DNA of 64,000 nucleotides from M0108 sp044228795 (lineage in GTDB: Bacteria; Pseudomonadota; Gammaproteobacteria; Chromatiales; Chromatiaceae), in assembly GCA_044228795.1 (NCBI GenBank), contig JBGAUE010000010.1, positions 1-64,000 of the forward strand, read 5' to 3'. Shown here in pieces: positions 9,365 through 16,612 of this stretch. The notes beneath the pieces were generated by a model. It saw nothing but the letters and a program-made list of their open reading frames with translations, was not told the origin of the DNA and searched no databases. The first letter of the stretch is position 1. Each line of letters starts with the position of its first letter. A program made the translations under genes and the position numbers.

Positions 9365-10205
9365 TCGAAGAGATGGAAGCGGGACAAAGGCTTTTCCGGA
9401 TCAGATCGACATGATCGAGCACCAGCGTAGCGAGTGGAAATCCCTCTGGCGGGACGATTACCTCAAATGGATTTCCGGCTTCGCCAATGCCGAGGGCGGG
9501 ATTCTGGTCATCGGTCGCAACGATAAGGGGGAGGTTGTCGGTTTAACGGATGCGCGCCGGCTGCTGGTCGATCTACCCAACAAGATCCGGGATGTTCTTG
9601 GGATTCTGCCGCAAGTCAATCTGTTGGAGGAAGAGGGACGCGAGTACCTGGAGATCGTCGTCGACCCATACCCCAATCCCATCAGTTGCCGGGGTGAATA
9701 TTTTTTGCGGACCGGGAGCACCAATCAGCTCCTCAAGGGTGCGGCCCTCGACAGCTTTCTCTTGAGGAAACATGGTCGCCATTGGGATGGCGTCCCGCTG
9801 CCGGGTGTCGCCCTGAGCGGTCTGGACGCGGGGGCACTCAAGGCCTTTCGCCACCAAGCGCTCAGAAGCCAGCGTTTGTCCGACAACGTGCTGGCCGAGA
9901 CCGATCATACCCTGCTGGAAAAACTGCACTTGTTCGAAGGCGCCTATATGACCCGTGCCGCGGTGCTGTTGTTTCACCCTGAACCGGAGGGCTTCTTCAC
10001 CGGCGCCAGCGTCAAGATCGGCTACTTCCAGGATAACGCCACCCTTCGCTATCAGGATGAGGTGCAGGGTGATCTGCTCCGGCAGGTGGGCCAGACGGTT
10101 GAGATCCTCAAGGCTAAGTATCTCCATGCCTGGATCAGCTACGAGGGGCTCCAGCGGGTCGAGAGCTGGCCCGTGCCGCTGGCCGCGCTGCGGGAGCGGT
10201 ATTGA
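9354..10205 (+). CDS. AlbA_2 (Schlafen-type) ATPase, N-terminal part, frameshifted
   Basis: The 283 residues contain an AlbA_2 domain near the N terminus (residues about 20-120, with FANAEGGILVIGRNDKGEVVG) and the start of a GHKL-type ATPase domain. The frame ends right after PLAALRE, exactly where the family continues into the ATPase N-box (ALREAxxNAIxHRDY). The missing N-box is found in the next frame from 10202. One extra base near 10196 would rejoin the two into a protein of about 488 residues, the normal size for COG2865-like regulators. Such proteins often sit beside restriction-modification genes, where they are suspected regulators or accessory ATPases. The start overlaps the methyltransferase stop. 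It could be a real mutation, a programmed frameshift or a sequencing error. Confidence 0.8.
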   Translation: MTNDRRDGSGTKAFPDQIDMIEHQRSEWKSLWRDDYLKWISGFANAEGGILVIGRNDKGEVVGLTDARRLLVDLPNKIRDVLGILPQVNLLEEEGREYLEIVVDPYPNPISCRGEYFLRTGSTNQLLKGAALDSFLLRKHGRHWDGVPLPGVALSGLDAGALKAFRHQALRSQRLSDNVLAETDHTLLEKLHLFEGAYMTRAAVLLFHPEPEGFFTGASVKIGYFQDNATLRYQDEVQGDLLRQVGQTVEILKAKYLHAWISYEGLQRVESWPVPLAALRERY

Positions 10206-10819
10206 ACGCCATCGTCCACAAGGATTACGGCAGTGGTATTCCGATTCAGATCAGCGTCTATCCGGACCGCTTGATGATCTGGAACCCCGGTCAGTTGCCA
10301 TCCAACTTGACCATCGAGAAATTGCTGCAAAAACATTCTTCTCAGCCCTTCAATCCCGATCTGGCCAACGCCTTCTTCCGCGCGGGCCTGATCGAGGCCT
10401 GGGGACGAGGGATCGAGCGGATTATGGAGGCCTGCACCAATGCGAGCGTCCCGCCACCGACGTTCCGGGATGAGCCGACCGGGCTGTGGATCGAGTTTCG
10501 TTTCCCCATTCAGCCAGGAACGGATAAGCCAGCCCAAGTCGAGGCCCAAGTCGAGGCCCAAGTCTCTTTGACTGATCGGGAATGGGATATCTTGGTGGCT
10601 TGTGGGACTGGGGAGATGACCGGTAAAGACCTGGCGCGGGTCGCCGGGTACCAGACTCGGACCGGGAACTTCAAAAAGGGCCTCCGGCGGCTCGTCGAAC
10701 TGGGTCTGGTCGAGCTGACGATCCCTGACAAACCCACCAGCAGCCGGCAGCGTTACCGCATTACGCCCAAGGGAAGGGCCTGGGCGGCAGCATGGTTAGA
10801 CAAAGGAGCCATTGCATGA
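10202..10819 (+). CDS. AlbA_2 ATPase, C-terminal part (GHKL ATPase remainder and winged helix)
   Basis: This frame starts at TTG 10202 inside the preceding stop (TTGA) and immediately reads NAIVHKDYGSG, the Mg-binding N-box of the GHKL ATPase fold. WNPGQLP and GRGIERI follow, as in the COG2865 family. After an AQVE tandem repeat (residues about 111-121) comes a winged-helix-like segment (residues about 125-200) ending in YRITPKGRAW. I regard it as the second half of the gene at 9354, broken by a single-base deletion. Reinitiation at a TTG is possible but weak. It overlaps the mcrB start codon by four bases (ATGA). Confidence 0.72.
   Translation: MNAIVHKDYGSGIPIQISVYPDRLMIWNPGQLPSNLTIEKLLQKHSSQPFNPDLANAFFRAGLIEAWGRGIERIMEACTNASVPPPTFRDEPTGLWIEFRFPIQPGTDKPAQVEAQVEAQVSLTDREWDILVACGTGEMTGKDLARVAGYQTRTGNFKKGLRRLVELGLVELTIPDKPTSSRQRYRITPKGRAWAAAWLDKGAIA
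10532..10564 (+). repeat. 12-bp coding tandem repeat (AQVE)
   Basis: The unit GCCCAAGTCGAG occurs 2.75 times in register with the reading frame and encodes Ala-Gln-Val-Glu. It lies between the ATPase and winged-helix parts of the AlbA_2 protein. Short repeats of this kind in the same linker are seen in related AlbA_2 and Fic proteins and can change copy number by slippage. Confidence 0.85.
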
Positions 10820-13530
10820 CTGACGACAATGCGCGAAGAGCACTCTGGTCAGAGTTCCTGACTGCCTGGCCGCCCGAGCGCGTCCGCCAGATGACGCTGG
10901 AGGAGTACACCAACGCCAACCGGGACCATGCCTTCATCTACTGGATCGAACAGCGGCTGGACAAGCTCGGCAGCATCTGGGGAGGCTCGGCATTCAAGTT
11001 CGGTATCTACTGCCGGGACAAAACCGAGGCCAAGGAGGCGAGCAACGGTCGGGTGTGGGGTGAGAAATATGCCTGGCTCAAAAAGTTCGGCGCGACCGAA
11101 CAAGCGGCCTTCGCCACCATCCGGGGCCGGCTGATCGGGGTCCTTGAGGCAGTCCAGGAAGGCAAGCTGGCGCGCATCGAGGAGATCGATCTGGCCCCCG
11201 TCCTGAAATGGAAGGTCGCCTTCCTGTACCAGGATCGGGCCAAGCCTCTGCTTCTCCCGATCTACAAGAAGGAGATGCTCTTCTTCCACTATCGGGCCAT
11301 CGATCCGGGTGCCAAGCTGGGCAGCACCCCGTACCACGTCATGTACGAGACACTGCTGGAACGCCATCTGGCTGATGGAGACGTGCTTGAAGTCGGCAAG
11401 CGGCTCTGGGAGGCTTACAACGCCACGCGCGATCGAACCCCGCGCGCTTGGGCGGTCCCACTGGCCTGGACCATCCAGGACCCGGAGGCAATCGAGACGT
11501 TGTGCAACCAGCGTCGGGTCGAGCCAGAGGACGTGGACCCCTTCCTCGACAACCTGCTCAGGGCGGCGGACATGTCGGAGGGGGATCAGATCGCCCTGCT
11601 GGTCGAGGCCGAGGTGCGCGCCCTGGGGACGCTCACCAATGTCGAGCCGGGACAGTTTGCCTGGGATCAGGTTCCGGTCAATTTCCCATCGGTGCTGCTG
11701 GTCAATCCCTCATCCGAGGTGGTGCCCCTGGACGCCGCCGATCACCAAAAGCTGTGGGGCCAGCTTCCGCCAGAGATGCGCCGGGTGGAAAAGCTCACTG
11801 CCGTCAAGCCAACCACGGCGCAGCCCAGTCCGACTCCGCCCGCCCCCGAGATGCCGCCGCGGCCCGAGCCACCCCCGCCGCCCTGCGAGCCACGCAATAT
11901 CATCCTCTACGGTCCCCCGGGCACGGGCAAGACCTACCGGACGGTGCGGCGCGCACTCCAGGTCATCCTAGGGCCCGACAAGCTGGAGGGGCTGAGTGAC
12001 AAGGGGCTGCTCCCCCTGTTCCGTGAGCACCAGGCGCGCGGTCAGATCGAGTTCGTGACCTTCCACCAGGCCTATGGCTACGAGGAGTTCGTGGAGGGCA
12101 TCCGCCCGGTGCTGGACCAGGGGGCAGATGCCCAGGTGCGTTACGCGATCCATGACGGGGTCTTCAAACGTATTGCCCTGCGCGCCGCGGCGGAGGGGCT
12201 GCGCACCGAGAGCGCCCAGCCGGACTTTGAGGAGTTGTGGGAGCAACTGGTCCGCGACCTGGGCAGCGAGGGGATGCGGATCGTCAAGGCCCTGAGCGGC
12301 AGAACCTATCAGCTGTCACTGAGCAGTCAGGGCAGCATCTGGTCGGCACCCTGCCAGGTCGATGCGGAGAACAACGTGCTCTCGGTCGATGAGAGGCACC
12401 AGACCGCGTCGCGGGAGAATGCCTTCCTCTACTGGAATCATCGCCAGGAGCTGGGGCCTGATCCCAAGCAATTCAGCTACGAGAAAACCACCCAGCTCTT
12501 CGCCCGCGAGAAGGGTGGCACCGGGGGCAACCACTACACGGCGCTGTTACTCGTCTACACCCAGCTCCTCGAATTGAGTCGCGTGGCTGGGGCGCGCAAG
12601 GCCGAATTGATCGACCGCACGGCGCGGGTCCAGCAGGCCCTGGACAAGCCGGGGCCCTCGACCACCTTCTCCTTCTCGGCGCGCTCGCCCCAGTACGTGC
12701 TGATCATCGACGAGATCAACCGCGGCAACATGAGCAAGATCCTGGGCGAGTTGATCACCCTGCTCGAACCCGACAAGCGCCTGGCGGCCCGCAACGAGCT
12801 GAAGTTGCCGCTGTCCTACACGCCGCAGCACCGGTTTGCGGTACCGCCGAATCTCCACGTGCTGGGGACCATGAACACCGCCGACCGGTCCATCGCGCTG
12901 ATGGACGTTGCCCTGCGCCGGCGCTTCACCTTCGAGGAATTGATGCCCGACACCGGTGTCATCCGGGAAGTTCTGCGTGAGCGCATCCCCCATACGGCCT
13001 TCATCGCGCTGGTGGCGGACCTGTTCGATACTCTCAACGACCGCATTCGCTTCCTGTATGACCGGGACCACCAGCTTGGGCATTCCTATTTCCTTGATCT
13101 GACGGACCTGGAGTCACTGCGGCTGGTCTTCCGCGATCGACTCATCCCCATGCTCCAGGAGTATTTCTACGGGGCCTGGGACAAGATCTGTATCGTCCTG
13201 GGCTGTCCCTATGACGAAGCCGGCGTGCCCAAACGGCACAAAGACCAGCATCTGCTAGCTCCCGCTTCGCCTGGCAAGACCTATGCCCACCCCATCATTA
13301 GCGCCAGGGCCTTCCCCGAAGTTAAAACCCTTGGCTTCGACCATGACGATTACGAGGACCGGGTGGACTACCGGGTGCGGGCGGCCTTCCAGTCCGGTAA
13401 CCTGTCCGAGGCGGACCTCTATCGCACCTTCCTTGGCGTGCTGGCCCTCGACGCGGCCAGTTATGAAGATCGCCTGGCGGAACTGGTTACTCCGGGACCG
13501 CTCGAATCTTCCACGGCCGTAATCGTTTAA
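10816..13530 (+). CDS. mcrB: McrB-like AAA+ GTPase of a McrBC restriction system
   Basis: A 904-residue AAA+ motor that should form a ring, hydrolyse GTP and drive the McrC nuclease. Walker A is GPPGTGKT at 366-373. The McrB signature DEINRGN at 632-638 replaces a plain Walker B, and MNTADRS at 686-692 is the family sensor 1 region. The N-terminal 330 residues, presumably recognising modified or foreign DNA, match no domain I know and are separated from the motor by a proline-rich linker (about 335-362). I chose ATG 10816 over ATG 10792 because AAGGAG at 10803-10808 sits seven bases before it and it overlaps the upstream stop as ATGA. Unusually, mcrC does not follow directly: a two-gene module intervenes. 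Confidence 0.9.
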   Translation: MTDDNARRALWSEFLTAWPPERVRQMTLEEYTNANRDHAFIYWIEQRLDKLGSIWGGSAFKFGIYCRDKTEAKEASNGRVWGEKYAWLKKFGATEQAAFATIRGRLIGVLEAVQEGKLARIEEIDLAPVLKWKVAFLYQDRAKPLLLPIYKKEMLFFHYRAIDPGAKLGSTPYHVMYETLLERHLADGDVLEVGKRLWEAYNATRDRTPRAWAVPLAWTIQDPEAIETLCNQRRVEPEDVDPFLDNLLRAADMSEGDQIALLVEAEVRALGTLTNVEPGQFAWDQVPVNFPSVLLVNPSSEVVPLDAADHQKLWGQLPPEMRRVEKLTAVKPTTAQPSPTPPAPEMPPRPEPPPPPCEPRNIILYGPPGTGKTYRTVRRALQVILGPDKLEGLSDKGLLPLFREHQARGQIEFVTFHQAYGYEEFVEGIRPVLDQGADAQVRYAIHDGVFKRIALRAAAEGLRTESAQPDFEELWEQLVRDLGSEGMRIVKALSGRTYQLSLSSQGSIWSAPCQVDAENNVLSVDERHQTASRENAFLYWNHRQELGPDPKQFSYEKTTQLFAREKGGTGGNHYTALLLVYTQLLELSRVAGARKAELIDRTARVQQALDKPGPSTTFSFSARSPQYVLIIDEINRGNMSKILGELITLLEPDKRLAARNELKLPLSYTPQHRFAVPPNLHVLGTMNTADRSIALMDVALRRRFTFEELMPDTGVIREVLRERIPHTAFIALVADLFDTLNDRIRFLYDRDHQLGHSYFLDLTDLESLRLVFRDRLIPMLQEYFYGAWDKICIVLGCPYDEAGVPKRHKDQHLLAPASPGKTYAHPIISARAFPEVKTLGFDHDDYEDRVDYRVRAAFQSGNLSEADLYRTFLGVLALDAASYEDRLAELVTPGPLESSTAVIV

Positions 13531-13561
13531 GAGCCCCATTGCAAAGGGACACCAGATCTCC

Positions 13562-14704
13562 ATGACCCAATCCATCGTGTTTCTCACCCCCCGGTTGGTC
13601 GGTGACCGCTTCGCGGATCACGCCATCCCGCTCGAAATCCTGAAGGATCTCGCGGCATTGGAGGAAATGATCCTGGAGGTGGCCAAATGGCGCTATCTGC
13701 AAGAACATCCTGACCGGAAACGCTCGCCGCGGGGTTTTATCGACGATATCTCACTGAAGCTCACGGCGATTGAGCCCGGCAGTGCTTGCCCGCGCATCGA
13801 GGCGGTTTTTGAAACGCCTGGGATTTTCCCGCCCGACACCTTGGCGCCGGCTAATTTCGACTATTTCATAAAGGCCCGCGACAGCATTTTTGCCGCGGTC
13901 GATGCGGCGGAACGTGGCGATGTCATCACCCGCCATTTGCCGGACTTTCTGCTTGGCTACTTCGACCGCTTTGGTCGTACTTTGCATGAATCCGAGCGTA
14001 TCGAGCTTGATCCCCTCCATCCCGAGCGCCCCGCGCGTCTATCCAAGGCTACCCGTCGGTCTTTGATTCTGGCTTCACAGATTGATGAGTTGACCAACGA
14101 AGTGACCTTGCAGGGTCGCATTCCCACCATCAACCAAGTGCGCAGGATTTTCGATCTGCAGTTGCCTGATGGCTCTTGCGTGTCGGCGCCGCTCGATAAA
14201 CCCCATGCGGCCACCGTCCTGGAGGCCTTGGCCGGTTATGAACAAGGGGCGCGGGTCAGGTTGCAGGGGATTGGGCGTTATGACCGTACCGATCGGTTAC
14301 GGCGCATCGATGCCGTCGAGCATCTCAATTTATCGGAGCCGAATGATATTGCCGCCCGCTTGGATGAGTTACGGGCTCTATCGCATGGCTGGCTCGACGG
14401 CAAGGGCTTTGCTCCAGAGCCAGCCGGGCTAGACTGGCTGGCCAAACAGTTCGAAGTCTATTATCCGGAACGCTTGCCTTTGCCGTTCCTGTACCCGACC
14501 GCGGAAGGCGGGGTTCAGGCCGAATGGTCTTTTCGAAGCCATGAAGTAACCCTGGACATCAATCTGGCCCGGCATCAGGCTGATTGGCATGCCTTGCATC
14601 TGCCGACGGAGGAAGAATCCCTCCGCACCCTTGACCTCGATACCCCGGCGGCCTGGTCCTGGTTGAGTGCCGAGGTGGGGCTTCGGTCAGAGGCTAAGGC
14701 ATGA
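13562..14704 (+). CDS. Unknown protein, 380 residues, between mcrB and mcrC
   Basis: No family recognised with confidence. The N-terminal third is helical in appearance, the middle (residues about 165-260) looks beta-rich, and the C-terminal 90 residues contain EWSFRSHEVTLDINLARHQ followed by WHALHLPTEEE. I have seen that ending in conserved hypothetical proteins encoded next to a roughly 120-residue partner, as here. There is no signal peptide, membrane segment or catalytic motif. Its stop overlaps the next start (ATGA at 14701), so the two products are probably made together and may bind each other, for example as a toxin-antitoxin or substrate-recognition pair; that role is inference. Confidence 0.7.
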   Translation: MTQSIVFLTPRLVGDRFADHAIPLEILKDLAALEEMILEVAKWRYLQEHPDRKRSPRGFIDDISLKLTAIEPGSACPRIEAVFETPGIFPPDTLAPANFDYFIKARDSIFAAVDAAERGDVITRHLPDFLLGYFDRFGRTLHESERIELDPLHPERPARLSKATRRSLILASQIDELTNEVTLQGRIPTINQVRRIFDLQLPDGSCVSAPLDKPHAATVLEALAGYEQGARVRLQGIGRYDRTDRLRRIDAVEHLNLSEPNDIAARLDELRALSHGWLDGKGFAPEPAGLDWLAKQFEVYYPERLPLPFLYPTAEGGVQAEWSFRSHEVTLDINLARHQADWHALHLPTEEESLRTLDLDTPAAWSWLSAEVGLRSEAKA

Positions 14705-15069
14705 AGGATAGCACCTTACTCCTGCGCCAGATCCACCCCGCTTTTCTGCAATACGGACGGGTATCGTCACAGGCCTTTCGTCCCACCCCCAAGGATGAAC
14801 AGCGCCTGTCGGTTTACGACGGGGACCAGATTGCGCCGCAGCCGGCATATCTTCACTACACGGAAACCCTGCGCTTGCAGTCAACGGGCGTCATGGCCCT
14901 GACGGTAGCCGAATGCCAGAGCCGGTCGCTAACGGTCGTGTCGGACCCTGCGCCTTACCCTGAACATGCCGTGATCGATTTTTCGGCTTGCAGCAAGAGC
15001 GCGACGGAAAGGATGGCCAAGGAATTCCGCCTGCTCGCGGAGGCGCGCGGCTGGCTGTACCGTCCTTGA
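14701..15069 (+). CDS. Small unknown protein, 122 residues, partner of the preceding gene
   Basis: The product contains QAFRPTPKDEQRLSVYDGDQI near the N terminus and PDPAPYPEHAVIDF-like spacing (SDPAPYPEHAVIDFSACSKS) near the C terminus, ending in RGWLYRP. These features recur in small conserved hypothetical proteins that follow a larger partner gene. No catalytic motif is evident. The start codon overlaps the upstream stop (ATGA). A gap of 121 bases follows before mcrC, the largest inside the operon, which suggests that this pair is an inserted module. Confidence 0.68.
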   Translation: MKDSTLLLRQIHPAFLQYGRVSSQAFRPTPKDEQRLSVYDGDQIAPQPAYLHYTETLRLQSTGVMALTVAECQSRSLTVVSDPAPYPEHAVIDFSACSKSATERMAKEFRLLAEARGWLYRP

Positions 15070-15190
15070 CCCTGCCCTGTAGCGCCTCATTCGGCGCAAG
15101 CCAGTATCACGGCGGACTCTATTCTTCCTGTGGGAAAGCCCATGCCGCCGCAAAGCTGCTCGCAGCAAGAAAGCGGGAGTTGACTTTTTG

Positions 15191-16612
15191 ATGAAACGCC
15201 TAGTGGTGAGCGAGCACACCCGCATTGAGCGCCGGTCGGGGACGACAACCGGCACTGAGGGCACAGGGTGCCTGGAAGGTCACCTGTACGACCGCCTGCG
15301 CACCTTCGATCGCGCCCACCGCGAGCCGGCTCAGCGTATCTTCGACTGGGCCGACGGCTACGCCCGCTCCACCCAATGGGTCGGGGTGGTGCAGGTGCCG
15401 GGGGTGCTGATCGAAATCCTGCCCAAGATCGATGCCTTGGCCGGCTCGGCTCAGCAGATGGTGACCGTGCCTGGGGCTGTATCTAAGCCCGTGCCTGAAA
15501 CCGAACAGGCGCAGTACGCGGCGCGGCGTAATCTGCTGTATATGCTCGCCGTCAGCGGGGACGTGCCGGTGCGCAGTCGCGACCTGGCCCGCCTGGCCAT
15601 CCGCCAGGCCCCCTTGTCCGAAACCCTGGCCGGCATCTTCGCCGATCGCCTGCGGCAGGAATTGCTCCGGGGGCCCGAACGCGCCTATCTGGAAGAGGAG
15701 GCCGATCTGCGCCGCTTCAAGGGCAAGCTCCATGTGCCGCGTCAGATCCTCCGCAACCATGTCCATCGGGAACGTTTCTACTGCCGGTTCCACGAGCTCT
15801 CCGACGACACCCGGATGAACCGGATTTTCCGGGCCACCTGCCGTGTGCTGCTCGACTATACGCGCACTCCGGCCACCCAAGATGCCCTGCGGCAATGCCT
15901 CCTGTTGCTGGACGAAGTGCCGGATGTCGCCGTCCAGGAAGCTGACTTTGACCGCATTACCTTCAATCGGCAAAACGAGCGCTTCGCGGATGTGTTGCGC
16001 TTCTGCCGCTTGCTCCTGGCGGGCCGAACGCCAACCATCCAGGCCGGTGCCACCCCGACCTTCTCCCTGCTGTTCGACATGAACAAGGTCTTCGAGCGCT
16101 TCGTGGCGGCCTTTCTGCGCCGCTACGTTGCCCCGGCTTTGGAGGGGGTGGAGGTTCTGGCCCAGGGCGGAGCACATAAGCTGCATCTGATGGCTAGTGA
16201 GGGCCTGGGGGTGCTGCGCCTGGAACCGGACCTGCTCGTCTTTGGTCCCGGTGGCCGGCGCCTGGTCATGGACACCAAGTGGAAACTACTCGCCCCGGGG
16301 CGACGGGGGCGAGGAGGGGTCGCCGAGACGGACCTTTACCAGCTCTTCGCCTATACCCGCCGCTACGGCTGCCCGCGCAGCGTCCTCCTATACCCGCACA
16401 CGCCTGGCCTGGAGCCCCGCGACTTCGACGTCCTGGATGCGCAGGGCGCCAGCCAGGAGCGGGTGGCGATCCGCCAGGTGCGCTTGCACCGTAACCTGCA
16501 CCAGGAGGCCGAACGATCCTCCCTGGCCAAGGAACTGGCCGACATCCTGCGCGAGGGGCTGGGCTTGGAGGAGGGTCTCAACCTACCGGGACCCTTAGGG
16601 AGGGCGGCATGA
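15191..16612 (+). CDS. mcrC: McrC-like PD-(D/E)XK nuclease subunit of McrBC
   Basis: A 473-residue partner of the McrB motor expected to cut double-stranded DNA. The N-terminal half follows the McrC pattern (LYDRLRTFDRAHR, QVPGVLIEILPKID), and the C-terminal nuclease core shows LEPDLLV with D347, then MDTKWK with D361 and K363, giving the D...D-x-K arrangement of active McrC. ATG at 15191 is chosen over the TTG one codon earlier. It overlaps the S24-domain gene by four bases (ATGA at 16609), tying the McrBC part to the downstream helicase part. Confidence 0.9.
   Translation: MKRLVVSEHTRIERRSGTTTGTEGTGCLEGHLYDRLRTFDRAHREPAQRIFDWADGYARSTQWVGVVQVPGVLIEILPKIDALAGSAQQMVTVPGAVSKPVPETEQAQYAARRNLLYMLAVSGDVPVRSRDLARLAIRQAPLSETLAGIFADRLRQELLRGPERAYLEEEADLRRFKGKLHVPRQILRNHVHRERFYCRFHELSDDTRMNRIFRATCRVLLDYTRTPATQDALRQCLLLLDEVPDVAVQEADFDRITFNRQNERFADVLRFCRLLLAGRTPTIQAGATPTFSLLFDMNKVFERFVAAFLRRYVAPALEGVEVLAQGGAHKLHLMASEGLGVLRLEPDLLVFGPGGRRLVMDTKWKLLAPGRRGRGGVAETDLYQLFAYTRRYGCPRSVLLYPHTPGLEPRDFDVLDAQGASQERVAIRQVRLHRNLHQEAERSSLAKELADILREGLGLEEGLNLPGPLGRAA

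Noticed and set aside
15200..16186. 328-codon - strand frame antisense to mcrC
   Set aside because: The + strand encodes a clear McrC nuclease over the same bases; the antisense product shows only Gln/Gly-rich composition.
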